Origin: Microglena sp. YARC
Lineage: Eukaryota > Chlorophyta > Chlorophyceae > Chlamydomonadales > Chlamydomonadaceae
DNA length: 64,000 nucleotides
Assembly (NCBI GenBank): GCA_022414725.1
Contig: CM039463.1
Span: 72,060,724-72,124,723, forward strand
Reading direction: 5' to 3'
Positions 21,601-35,300 of this stretch are shown piece by piece; within the stretch, counting starts at the first letter, position 1, and each line of letters starts with the position of its first letter. Made by a program: the position numbers and the translations under genes. A model generated the notes under the pieces. That model worked only from the letters and a program-made list of their open reading frames with translations. It made no database searches and was not told the origin of the DNA.

Positions 21601-24600
21601 TGCCCTGGCCCCCACCACGTCGGCGCTGTCTCGCTTCCTACCGCCTGTACTGCGTGGTTTTCAGGCTCATTAAACGCCGGCCATCCAGACCTTTATCTCC
21701 CTTCATTTATCGGAAAACTCCTTACTTCGCATGTGAACGCTGGAACGCAGTGGACCTTGGCCTGGACCCCCTCCATTATCAGTGTACCCCTTAAACGCGG
21801 CCACCAGACCTGTATCTCCCTCATTTATCGCACGTGAACGCGTTGGAACGCAGGTGGACCTGGCCTGGACCCCTCATCACTGTTACCGCGGCGCTGTCAG
21901 TCTGTACTGGTTTTTCAGGCTCATTAAACGCCGGCCACCAGACCTTATCTCCCTTTCATTTAGCGCAACTCCTTACTCCACACCCTATGCACTGTGGAAC
22001 GCTTGGAACCATGGACCTGGCCTGGACCCCTCATCACTTGTCCACGCGCGGCGGCTGTCAGTCTGTACTGGTTTTCAGGCTCATTCTTAAACGCCGGCCA
22101 CCACGACCTTATCTCCCCTCATTTATTCGCAACTCCTTACTCCACACCCCTCGCAGAAATGAACGCTTGGAACGCAGTGGACCTGGCCTGGAACCCCTCA
22201 TCACTTCAAAATTGTTTACCGCAGGCGCTTGTCAGTCTGTACTACGGTTTTTCAGGCTCATTAAACGCCCGGCCACCAGACCTTATCTCCCTACATTTAT
22301 CGCAAACTCCTTACTCCACACCCCTCGCAGTGAACGCTTTGGAACGCAGTGGACCTGGCCTGGACCCCTCATCACTGCTACCGCGGGCGCTGTCACGTCT
22401 CTGTACTGGTTTTCAGGCTCATTAAACGCCGCCACCAGACCTTCTCTCCCTCATTTATCGGCAACTCCTTACTCCACACCCCTCGCCCCCAGTGAACGCT
22501 GGAACGCAGTGGACCTGGCCTGGACCCCCCTCATCACTGTACCGCGGCGCTGTGCAGTCGTCTGTACTGGTTGGTTTTCAGGCTCATTAAACGCCGGCGC
22601 ACCAGACCTTATCTCCCTCATTATATCGCAACTCCTTACTCCCCACACCCCTCGCATCCGGTGAACGCTTGGAAAACCGCAGTGGACCTGGCCTGGACCC
22701 CTCATCACTGCTTTATTAATTTTTTAATTTTATACCGCGGGCTCTTTGCTGTCATCATTGTACTGGTTTTCAGGTCTCAATTAAAACGCCGCCACCAGAC
22801 CTTATCCTCCCTCATTTATCGCAACTCCTTACTCCACACCCCTCGCAAGTGAACGCTGGAACGCAGTGGACCTGCGCCTGGACCCCTCATCACTGTACCG
22901 CGGGCGCTGTCAGTCTTACTGTACTGTTTTCAGGCTCATTAAACGCCGCCACCAGACCTTCTCTCCCTTCATTTATCGCAACTTCCTTACCCACCACCCC
23001 TTGCAAAAAGTGAACGCTCGGAACCAGTGGACTGGCCGACCTCATCACTGTACGCGGCGCTGGTTCAGTCGTTCTGATGTACTGCGTTTTCGCTCATAAA
23101 CGCCGCCACCAGACCTTACTCCCTTCATTTATCGCAACTCCTTACTCACCCACGGCTCGCAGGAAGTGGACGCAGTGGGACCTGGCCTGGACCCCTCATC
23201 ACAGCTGTACCGCACCGCGCGCTGCTGTCAGTCCACTGTTACTGTTTTCAGGCTCATTTAAACGCCGGCCACCAGACCTTATCTCCCTCATTTTATTCGC
23301 AACCCCTCCTTACTCCACACCCCTCGCAGTGAACGCCGCTGGTGAACGCAGTGGACCTGGCCTGGACTCCCTCATCACTCCTGTACCGCGGCGCTGTCAG
23401 TCACTGTACTGGTTGTTCAGGCTCATTTAAACGCCCTGGCCACCAGACCTTTATCTCCCTCATTTATCGCAACTCCTTACTAACCTCCCTACACCCCTCG
23501 CAGTGAACGCATGGAACGCAGTGGACCTGGCCTGGACCCCTCATTCACTGCTTTACCGCGGCGCTGTCAGTTTGTACTGGTTTTTCAGGCTCATTAAACG
23601 CCGGCCACCAGACCTTATCTCCCTCATTTATCGCAACTCCATTACTCCACACCCTCGGCAGTTGAACGCTGAACGCAGTGGAACCTGGCCTGGACCCCTG
23701 CATCACTTTGTACCGCGGTGCTGTCCAGTCTTGTACTGGTTTTCAGGCTCATTAACGCCGAGCCACCCGACCTTATCTCGCTCATTTATCCACTCCTTAC
23801 TCCACACCCCTCGCCAGTGAACGCTTGGACGCAGTGGACCTGCCTGGACCCCTCTATCACCTGGTACCGCGGCGCTGTCAGTCTTGCAACTGGTTTTCAG
23901 GCTTCATTAAACGCCGGCCACCAGACCTTATCTCCCTCATATATAATCGCAACTCCTTACTTCCACACCACCTCGCAGTGAACGCCATGCTTTGGAAACG
24001 CAGTGGACCTGGCCTGGCCCTCTGCATCACTTGTACCAGCGGCCTGCTTGTCAGTCTGTACAAAAAAAAATGGTTTTCAGCTCATTAAACGCCGGGCCCA
24101 CCAGGCCCATTGAATACCGCGGCGCTGCTCACTGTATGGTTTTACAGAACTCAATTAAACGGGGCCAAGCTCTATCTCCCCAGACTCCACAAGCCCCTCG
24201 CAGTGAACGCTGGAACGCACGTTATCTCATCACTGTAACCGCGGCGCCCCATTTTATCGCAAATCCTTACTCCACAGCCCCTCGCCACGTGAAGCCTGGA
24301 ACGCAGTGACTGGCCTGGACCCCTCACTGTACCGCCGGCGCTGTCAGTCTGCACTGTTTCAGGCTCATTAAAGCGGCCACCAGACCTTATCTCCTTCATT
24401 TATCGCAACTCCTTACTCCACACCCTCGCCCGTGAACGCTTGGCGAACGCAGTGGACCTGGCCTGGACCCGAGTCAATCACCTGTACCGCGGCGCTGTCA
24501 GTCAATTACTGGTTTTCAGGGCTCATTTAAACGCCAGGCCACCAGACCTTTATCTCCCCATTTCATCGCAACTCCTTAACTCCACACCCCTCGCAGTAAC

Positions 24601-27600
24601 GCTGGAACGCTAGTGGACTGCCTGGACCCTCTCACTGTACCGCCACGGCGCTTGTCAGTCTGTACTGGTTATTCAAAAGCGCTCATGAAACGCCGCGCCA
24701 CGCGAGAGCCTTATCTCCCTCATTTATCCGCACTCCTTACGTCACAACCCTCGCAAGTGAACGTCTGAGAACGCAGTGGACCTGCCTGGGACCCATTCTA
24801 TTGCAACTGGTACCGACCCCGTTCCGCTGTCTAGCTGTACTGGTTTTCAGGCTCAATGAACGCCGGAGCCACCAGACCCTTATTCCCTCCATCTATCAGC
24901 AAACTCCTTACTCCACACCCCTACGCATCAGTGAGACGCTGGATTAACGCAGTGGGACGTGGCCTGCGAACCCTATCACCTAGCTGTACCGCAAGCCTGC
25001 TGTCCAAGTCTGTACTGGTTCCTTCAGGCTCATTAAACGGCCTCGGCCACCAAACCTTATCTCGCCTACTATTTTATCAGCTCACTCCCTTACTCCACAC
25101 CCTGCGCAGTGAACGCAATGTTTGGAAACGACAGATGGAACATCTCGGCTCTGGACCCTACATTCACCTGTACCAGCCGGCGCTACGGTACTACCAGAAC
25201 TCAGTCTTACTGGTTATCACAGCTCAGTGAGAACGCCGCGTGCACATAGATCCAACTTTATCTCCCGTCAATTTAACGCAACTCCTTACTCCACACCCTC
25301 GCACGTGAACGCTGACGCATGATGGAACCTGGCCGTGGACCCACATCACTCGTGTATACCGCCGGCAGCGCTCTCGTCTTTCGTACTGGTTGTTCACCTC
25401 ATTAATAAACGCCGGCCACCAGTACGCGTATCATACCTCAATTTAATCGCAACTCCTTAACTCCACACACCTCGCAGTGGTCAAGTGAACCGCCTGGAAC
25501 GCAGATGACGGCCTAGGACCCCTCATCACCTGGCTAACCTGTACTGCTTGCGGCCTGTCGAAGTACCATGTATCGCTGCGAGTGACTGGTATTTCAGAAC
25601 TCCAATAAAACGCCGGCACCAGCACCTTATCTACCCTCAATAATCGCAAACCACTCCTTACTCCTAACACCGCCTCGCACAAGCGTCGAACCGACATGAA
25701 AGATGCGAGAACGACCAAAAGTAGACACTGAGCCTGGCCCCATACATACAATCTACGTCGCTACCGACGCCGCTGTCAGTCTGTAACTAGGTTTTACAAG
25801 GTGCGCTTTCTTCATCCTCTCCTCAAACGGCGGAACCACCAGACCTTATCTCCCAATATTCAAGTCGTGCACCCCGTGTACTCCACAATCCTCGCTCCAC
25901 CGTTAACGCTGGAATTCGCGAGTGTGGACCTGGCCTGGACCCCTCATCACTGCTACCGCGGCGCTGTCAGTCTGTACTGGTTCAGGCTCATTAAACGCCG
26001 GCCACAGACCTTATCTCCCCATTTATCGCATACTCTTACTCTCACACCCCTCGCCATCCTGCCGTGAACGCTGGAAACGCAGTGACTGGACCTCGCGACC
26101 CTCCAAACACCGGCCCAAACATAAACATAGACAATACCGCGAGACCCGCAACAGAACCTGTCAGTCAATGCTACTTGGTTTCAGACTCATATAAACGCCG
26201 CGGCACCAGAACCTTATCTCCTCATTAATATCGAACTACCACGCGCTATCAACTCCACACCTCCTGCATAGCGCACCCAACTGATCCGAACACTATCAAG
26301 CAACTCTCACTGGACCACGCATATGGTAACCTGGCCAACCTGGTACCCTCATTCACACATGTCACACCGACCGGCCTGCTGAATCCAGTCCAAAATGTCA
26401 TGCAGTCTATTACACAGCGCTCATTGAAAATCGCCGGCCCACTCCAGACCTTACTCTCCCATCTTCACTCCAACCTCCTCTACTCCACCCACCCCCCGCC
26501 CGCTCCGCAACGCCCCAACCACGCCCTCCCTCCTGCCTCGCCCTCCCCTCACCTCCCCTCCCGCCCGCGCTGTCTCTGTACTCGCTTTACTACAGTCACC
26601 TTACCACCCGCGCGCCCGCCACCCAGACCTTCTCTCCTCACATCACTAACTATCAGCCAAACTCACCTTTACATCCACACACACCACATCGCAAACAGTG
26701 ACGCCATCCAGTGGACCAGGCCTGGACCCTCATCCAACTGTACCGCGGCGCGTCAGTCTTGTACTGGTTTTCAGGCTCATTTAAAACGCCGGCCACCAAG
26801 ACCTTCATCTCCCTCATTTATCGCAACTCCTACTCCACACTCCCTCGCAGTCTGGAACGCATGGAACGCAGTGGACCCTGGCCTGAGACCCCTTCATCAC
26901 TGAACCGCGGCGCTGTCAGTCTGTAAACGGATTTTTCAGGCTCATATAAACGCCGGCCCACCAGACCTTATTCTCCCTCGATTTATCCGCAACTCCTTAC
27001 TTCCACACAACCTCGCCAGTGAACGCTGGAACGCAGTGGACCTGGCCTGGGCCCCTCACACTGTACCGCGGCGCTTGTCAGCTTACGTACTGGTTTTCAG
27101 GCTCATTAAACGCGGCACCAGACCTTCATCTCCCTCATTTTTATCGCAACTTCCTTACTTCCACACCCCTCGCAGTTAGAACGCGGAACGCAGTGGACCT
27201 GGCCTGCGACCCCTCATCACTCTACCGCGGCCGCTGTCAGTCTGTATGGTTTTCAGGCTCATGAAACGCCGCCACCCAGAACCTTATCTCCCTCATTTTA
27301 TCGCAAACTTTCCTTACTCACACACCCCTCGCATGTGAACGCATGCGAACGACAGTGGACCTTGGCCTGGGAACCCCTCATCACTGTACCGCTGCGCTGT
27401 CAGTCCTGTACTGGTTTTCAGGCTCATTAAACTCCCGGCCCACCAGACCTTATCTCCCTCATTTATCGCAACTCCTTACTCCACCACCCCCTCGCTGCAA
27501 CGCTGGAACGCAGTGGGACCTGGCCTGGCGACCCCTCATCACTGTACCGCGGCGCTGTCAGTCTGTACCTGGTTTCAGGCTCATTAAACGCCGGCCACCA

Positions 27601-28350
27601 GACTTATCTCCCTCATTTATCGCAACTCCTTTACTCCACACTCCTCGCAGTGAACGCTGGAACCCGCAGTGGACCCTGGCATTGGACCCCTCATCACTGT
27701 TACCGCGGCGGCTGTCAGTCTTGTACTGCGTTTCCAGGCTCATTAACGTCGGCACACCAGACCTTATCTCCCTCATTTATCGCAACTCCCCCTTACTCCA
27801 CCACCCCTCGCAAGTGAAACGCTTGAACGCAATGAGGTGGACCTGGCCTTGGACCCCTCCATTCACTTGATACCGCCGGCGCTGTCAGTCTTGTACTGGT
27901 TTCAGAGCTCCATTTAAACGCCGCGCCACCCAGACCTTATCTCCCTCATTTATCGCAACCTCCTTACTCCACACCCCTCGCAGTGAACGCTATGGAACGC
28001 TAGTGGACCGGCCTGACCCCTCATCAACTGGTACCGCGCGCCGCTGTCATGTCTGTTACTGGTTTCAGGCTCATTTAAACGCCGGCCACCAGACCTTATC
28101 TCCCTCAACCTTTTATCGCACTCCTTACTTCCACACCCCTCGCAGTGAACGCTGGAACGCAGTTGGACTGTCCTGGACCCCTCATCACGTGATACCGCGG
28201 CGCTGTCATGTCCTGTACTGTTTTCGGACTCATTTAAACGCCGGCCACCAGACCTTATCTCCCTCATTATATCGCAACTCCTTACTCCACACCCCTCGCA
28301 CGTGAACGCCTGGAACGCAAGTGGACCCTCGGCCTGGAACCCCTCATCAT
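18631..28350. repeat. Satellite of ~151-bp unit, about 60 copies
   Basis: The anchor CCTTACTCCACACCCCTCGC appears at 18,632, 18,784, 18,935, 19,083 and 19,240, so spacing is 148-157 bp around 151. Other constant blocks are AACGCTGGAACGCAGTGGAC, TACCGCGGCGCTGTCAGTC and TTTTCAGGCTCATTAAACG. The first units are almost identical. From about 20,300 onward single-base insertions and deletions rise, and units at about 24,100-26,700 are barely recognisable before improving again. Open frames here are short and follow the repeat; I do not annotate them as genes. The unit resembles no family I recognise. Confidence 0.9.
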
Positions 28351-29350
28351 NNNNNNNNNNNNNNNNNNNNNNNNNNNNNNNNNNNNNNNNNNNNNNNNNN
28401 NNNNNNNNNNNNNNNNNNNNNNNNNNNNNNNNNNNNNNNNNNNNNNNNNNNNNNNNNNNNNNNNNNNNNNNNNNNNNNNNNNNNNNNNNNNNNNNNNNNN
28501 NNNNNNNNNNNNNNNNNNNNNNNNNNNNNNNNNNNNNNNNNNNNNNNNNNNNNNNNNNNNNNNNNNNNNNNNNNNNNNNNNNNNNNNNNNNNNNNNNNNN
28601 NNNNNNNNNNNNNNNNNNNNNNNNNNNNNNNNNNNNNNNNNNNNNNNNNNNNNNNNNNNNNNNNNNNNNNNNNNNNNNNNNNNNNNNNNNNNNNNNNNNN
28701 NNNNNNNNNNNNNNNNNNNNNNNNNNNNNNNNNNNNNNNNNNNNNNNNNNNNNNNNNNNNNNNNNNNNNNNNNNNNNNNNNNNNNNNNNNNNNNNNNNNN
28801 NNNNNNNNNNNNNNNNNNNNNNNNNNNNNNNNNNNNNNNNNNNNNNNNNNNNNNNNNNNNNNNNNNNNNNNNNNNNNNNNNNNNNNNNNNNNNNNNNNNN
28901 NNNNNNNNNNNNNNNNNNNNNNNNNNNNNNNNNNNNNNNNNNNNNNNNNNNNNNNNNNNNNNNNNNNNNNNNNNNNNNNNNNNNNNNNNNNNNNNNNNNN
29001 NNNNNNNNNNNNNNNNNNNNNNNNNNNNNNNNNNNNNNNNNNNNNNNNNNNNNNNNNNNNNNNNNNNNNNNNNNNNNNNNNNNNNNNNNNNNNNNNNNNN
29101 NNNNNNNNNNNNNNNNNNNNNNNNNNNNNNNNNNNNNNNNNNNNNNNNNNNNNNNNNNNNNNNNNNNNNNNNNNNNNNNNNNNNNNNNNNNNNNNNNNNN
29201 NNNNNNNNNNNNNNNNNNNNNNNNNNNNNNNNNNNNNNNNNNNNNNNNNNNNNNNNNNNNNNNNNNNNNNNNNNNNNNNNNNNNNNNNNNNNNNNNNNNN
29301 NNNNNNNNNNNNNNNNNNNNNNNNNNNNNNNNNNNNNNNNNNNNNNNNNN
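28351..29350. other. Assembly gap, exactly 1,000 N
   Basis: The run of N is exactly 1,000 long and separates two different satellites. A round number indicates a placeholder, so the true distance is unknown. Confidence 0.97.
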
Positions 29351-32300
29351 AAAGATAGCACGAAACAGATAGTTAGGCAGCCTACATGAAGTTTAGTTTT
29401 TGGCAAGTTTTAACAGAAAAATTTAAAAAAATAGGCAAAAAGCCCCCTAAAAAAAAACCCAAAAAAAAATGGGGAAAAAAAAAAGGTTAAGTTTTTTGGG
29501 GGCCCAAAAAGTAAAAAAAAGAAAAAAAGAATAAGTTTTTAAGCGCGCAGCCCCGCCCTACAATGAAAAGTTTTTTTTTTTTAAAAAGTAAAAAAAGCAA
29601 GTAAAAAACAGGATAGTAAAGCCCAAGCCTAACCATGAAAAGTAAGTTTTGCGCCAGTAAAAACAGAATAGTAAGGCAAGCCCTACAAATGAAAAAGTAA
29701 AGGTAGGCAGTAACAAGAATAGTAAAGCAGCCTACATGAAAGTTAGTTAAAAAAGGCAGTAACAGATAGTAGCAGCTTTACCCATGGAAAGTTTTTAGTT
29801 GCAGTAACCAGAGATTTTTTAGTAGCAGCCTACAATGAAGTAGTAAGCAGTAACAAGATAGTGCAAGCCTACATGAAAGTAGTTAAAGGAGTAACAGATA
29901 GTAAGCAGCCTACATGAAGTTAGTTTGCCGTTAAAAGATAGTAAGGCAAAGCTACATGAACGTTGGTAGCGAGGTAACAGGGATAGTAGCAGCTACTGGG
30001 AAAGTAGTAGCAGTAACAGATCAGTAAAGGCAGCTTACATGAATTGTAAGTAGCAGTAACAGAATAGTCAGCAGGCCTACATTGAAGTAGTAGCAGTAAC
30101 AGATAAGTAAGGCAGCCTACATGAAAGTAGTAGCAGATAACAGATAGTAGCAAGCCTAACTGAATTTCAAAAGTTTGGCAGGGTAAGCAGATATTTAAGG
30201 CAGCCTACATGAAGTGGGTACAGTAACAGATAGTAGGCAGCCTACATGAAGTAGTAAGCAGTAACAGATTAGTAGCAGCTTTACATGAACGTAGTAGCAA
30301 GTAAACAGATAGTAGCAGCCTACATGAAGTGTAGCAGTAACAGATAGTAGCAGCTAACAAGAAGTAAGACAGTAGGAGTAACAGATAGTAGCAAGCCTAC
30401 ATGAAAGTAGTTGCAGTAAAGATAGTAGCCCAGCCTACATGAATTTATGTGTGGCAGTAACAGATAGTGGCAAGGGCCCTAACATGAAGTAAGTTTTTTG
30501 CAGTCACAGATAGTTTTGAGCCTAACAGAGAGATAGTAGCAGCCTACATGAAGTAGTAGCAGTAACAGATAGTAGCAGCCCTACATGAAGTGTAGCAGTA
30601 ACAGATTGTGCAGCCTAACATGAAGTAGTAGCAGTAACAGATAGTAAGCAGCTTTTAAATGAAGTAGTAGCCAGTAACAGAATAGTAGGCAGCCTAATGG
30701 TAGCAGAAAGATAGTAGCAAGCTACATGAAGTAGTTGCAGTAACAGATAGTAGCAGCCTACATGAAGTAGTTGCAGTAACAGATAGTAGCAGCCTACATG
30801 AAGTAGTAGCAGTAACAGATAGTAGCAGCCTACATGAAGTAGTAGCAGTAACAGATAGTAGCAGCCTACATGAAGTAGTTGCAGTAACAGATAGCCAGCC
30901 CTACATGAAGTAGTAGCAGTAACAGATAGTAGCAGCCTACATGAAGTAGTTCAAGTAACCAGATAGCAGCCTAACATGAATAGTGCAGTAACAGATAGTA
31001 GCAGCCTACATGGAGTAGTAGCAGTAACAGATAGTAGCAGCCTACATGAAATAGTAGCAGTAACAGATAGTAGCAGCCTACATGAAGTAGTAGCAGTAAC
31101 AGATAGTAGCAGCCTACATGAAGTAGTAGCAGTAACAGATAGTAGCAGCCTACATGAAGTAGTAGCAGGTAACAGATAGTAGCAGCCTACATGAAGTAGT
31201 AGGCAGTAACAAGATAGTAGCAGCCTACATGAAGTAGTTGCAGTAACAGATAGTAGCAGCCTACATGAAGTAGTAGCAGTAACAGATAGTAGCAGCCTAC
31301 ATGAAGTAGATAGCAGTACAGATAGTTGCAGCCTACATGAAGTAGTAGCAGTAACAGATAGTAAGTACATGAAGTAGTAAGTAGAGCATGTAACAGATAG
31401 TAGCAGCCTACATGAAGTAGTAGCAAGTAACAGATAGTAGCAGCCTACATGAAGTAGTGCCAGTAACAGATAGTAGGCAGCCCTACATGAAGTAGTAACA
31501 GCAGTTAGTAGCAGCCTACATGAAGTAGTAGCAGTAACAGAATAGTAGCAGCCTACATGAAGTAGTAGCAGTAACAGATAGTAGCAGCCTACATGAAGTA
31601 GTGCAGTAACAGATAGCAGCCTAGCAGCAGAAAGATGTAGCAGCCTACATGAAGGTAGTTGCAGCAGTAACAGATAGTAGCAGCCTACATGAAGTAGTTA
31701 GCAGTAACAGATAGTAGCAGCCTACATGATAGTAGTAGCAGTAACAGATAGTAGCAGCCTACATGAAGTAGTTGCAGTAACAGATAGTACAAGCCTACAT
31801 GAAGTAGTAGCAGTAACAGATAGTAGCAGCCTACATGAAGTAGTAGCAGTAACAGATAGTAGCAGCCTTACATGAAGTAGTAGCAGTAACAGATAGTAGC
31901 AGCCTACATGAAGTAGTAGCAGTAACAGATAGTAGCAGCCTACATGAAGTAGTAGCAGTAACAGATAGTAGCAGCCTACATGAATAGTAGCAGTAACAGA
32001 TAGTAGCAGTAGCCTACATGAAGTAGTAGCAGTAACAGATAGTAGCAGCCTACATGAAGTAGTAGCAGTAACAGATAGTAGCAGCCTACATGAAGTAGTA
32101 GCAGTAACAGATAGTAGCAGCCTACATGAAGTAGTAGCAGTAACAGATAGTAGCAGCCTACATGAAGTAGTTGCAGTAACAGATAGTAGCAGCCTACATG
32201 AAGTAGTTGCAGTAACAGATAGTAGCAGCCTACATGAAGTAGTTGCAGTAACAGATAGTAGCAGCCTACATGAAGTAGTTGCAGTAACAGATAGTAGCAG

Positions 32301-35300
32301 CCTACATGAAGTAGTTAGCAGTAACAGATAGTAGCAGCCTACATGAAGTAGTTGCAGTAACAGATAGTAGCAGCCTACATGAAGTAGTAGCAGTAACAGA
32401 TAGTAGCAGCCTACATGAAGTAGTAGCAGTAACAGATAGTAGCAGCCTACATGAAGTAGTTGCAGTAACAGATAGTAGCAGCCTACATGAAGTAGTAGCA
32501 GTAACAGATAGTAGCAGCCTACATGAAGTAGTTGCAGTAACAGATAGTAGCAGCCTACATGAAGTAGTTGCAGTAACAGATAGTAGCAGCCTACATGAAG
32601 TAGTAGCAGTAACAGATAGTAGCAGCCTACATGAAGTAGTTTGCAGTAACAGATAGTAGCAGCCTACATGAAGTAGTAGCAGATAACAGATAAGTAGCAG
32701 CCTACATGAAGTAGTAGCAGTAACAGATAGTAGCAGCCTACATGAAGTAGTTGCAGTAACAGATAGTAGCAGCCTACATGAAGTAGTAGCAGTAACAGAT
32801 AGTAGCAGCCTACATGAAGTAGTAGCAGTAACAGATAGTAGCAGCCTACATGAAGTAGTAGCAGTAACAGATAGTAGCAGCCTACATGAAGTAGTTGCAG
32901 TAACAGATAGTAGCAGCCTACATGAAGTAGTTGCAGTAACAGATAGTAGCAGCCTACATGAAGTAGTAGCAGTAACAGATAGTAGCAGCCTACATGAAGT
33001 AGTAGCAGTAACAGATAGTAGCAGCCTACATGAAGTAGTAGCAGTAACAGATAGTAGCAGCCTACATGAAGTAGTAGCAGTAACAGATAGTAGCAGCCTA
33101 CATGAAGTAGTAGCAGTAACAGATAGTAGCAGCCTACATGAAGTAGTAGCAGTAACAGATAGTAGCAGCCTACATGAAGTAGTAGCAGTAAACAGATAGT
33201 AGCAGCCTACATGAAGTAGTAGCAGTAACAGATAGTAGCAGCCTACATGAAGTAGTAGCAGTAACAGATAGTAGCAGCCTACATGAAGTAGTAGCAGTAA
33301 CAGATAGTAGCAGCCTACATGAAGTAGTAGCAGTAACAGATAGTAGCAGCCTACATGAAGTAGTAGCAGTAACAGATAGTAGCAGCCTACATGAAGTAGT
33401 AGCAGTAACAGATAGTAGCAGCCTACATGAAGTAGTAGCAGTAACAGATAGTAGCAGCCTACATGAAGTAGTAGCAGTAACAGATAGTAGCAGCCTACAT
33501 GAAGTAGTAGCAGTAACAGATAGTAGCAGCCTACATGAAGTAGTAGCAGTAACAGATAGTAGCAGCCTACATGAAGTAGTAGCAGTAACAGATAGTAGCA
33601 GCCTACATGAAGTAGTTGCAGTAACAGATAGTAGCAGCCTACATGAAGTAGTAGCAGTAACAGATAGTAGCAGCCTACATGAAGTAGTAGCAGTAACAGA
33701 TAGTAGCAGCCTACATGAAGTAGTAGCAGTAACAGATAGTAGCAGCCTACATGAAGTAGTAGCAGTAACAGATAGTAGCAGCCTACATGAAGTAGTAGCA
33801 GTAACAGATAGTAGCAGCCTACATGAAGTAGTAGCAGTAACAGATAGTAGCAGCCTACATGAAGTAGTAGCAGTAACAGATAGTAGCAGCCTACATGAAG
33901 TAGTTGCAGTAACAGATAGTAGCAGCCTACATGAAGTAGTAGCAGTAACAGATAGTAGCAGCCTACATGAAGTAGTTGCAGTAACAGATAGTAGCAGCCT
34001 ACATGAAGTAGTAGCAGTAACAGATAGTAGCAGCCTACATGAAGTAGTAGCAGTAACAGATAGTAGCAGCCTACATGAAGTAGTAGCAGTAACAGATAGT
34101 AGCAGCCTACATGAAGTAGTAGCAGTAACAGATAGTAGCAGCCTACATGAAGTAGTAGCAGTAACAGATAGTAGCAGCCTACATGAAGTAGTAGCAGTAA
34201 CAGATAGTAGCAGCCTACATGAAGTAGTAGCAGTAACAGATAGTAGCAGCCTACATGAAGTAGTAGCAGTAACAGATAGTAGCAGCCTACATGAAGTAGT
34301 AGCAGTAACAGATAGTAGCAGCCTACATGAAGTAGTTGCAGTAACAGATAGTAGCAGCCTACATGAAGTAGTAGCAGTAACAGATAGTAGCAGCCTACAT
34401 GAAGTAGTAGCAGTAACAGATAGTAGCAGCCTACATGAAGTAGTAGCAGTAACAGATAGTAGCAGCCTACATGAAGTAGTAGCAGTAACAGATAGTAGCA
34501 GCCTACATGAAGTAGTAGCAGTAACAGATAGTAGCAGCCTACATGAAGTAGTAGCAGTAACAGATAGTAGCAGCCTACATGAAGTAGTAGCAGTAACAGA
34601 TAGTAGCAGCCTACATGAAGTAGTAGCAGTAACAGATAGTAGCAGCCTACATGAAGTAGTAGCAGTAACAGATAGTAGCAGCCTACATGAAGTAGTTGCA
34701 GTAACAGATAGTAGCAGCCTACATGAAGTAGTAGCAGTAACAGATAGTAGCAGCCTACATGAAGTAGTAGCAGTAACAGATAGTAGCAGCCTACATGAAG
34801 TAGTTGCAGTAACAGATAGTAGCAGCCTACATGAAGTAGTAGCAGTAACAGATAGTAGCAGCCTACATGAAGTAGTAGCAGTAACAGATAGTAGCAGCCT
34901 ACATGAAGTAGTAGCAGTAACAGATAGTAGCAGCCTACATGAAGTAGTTGCAGTAACAGATAGTAGCAGCCTACATGAAGTAGTAGCAGTAACAGATAGT
35001 AGCAGCCTACATGAAGTAGTAGCAGTAACAGATAGTAGCAGCCTACATGAAGTAGTAGCAGTAACAGATAGTAGCAGCCTACATGAAGTAGTAGCAGTAA
35101 CAGATAGTAGCAGCCTACATGAAGTAGTAGCAGTAACAGATAGTAGCAGCCTACATGAAGTAGTAGCAGTAACAGATAGTAGCAGCCTACATGAAGTAGT
35201 AGCAGTAACAGATAGTAGCAGCCTACATGAAGTAGTTGCAGTAACAGATAGTAGCAGCCTACATGAAGTAGTAGCAGTAACAGATAGTAGCAGCCTACAT

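Noticed and set aside
18670..28305. Many short plus-strand frames with a shared repeat peptide (for example RRPPDLISLIYRNS)
   Set aside because: They follow the 151-bp satellite and shift frame with each indel. No unit-spanning gene or known domain is seen.
28282..29406. Open frames across the N gap
   Set aside because: They consist almost entirely of unknown bases.
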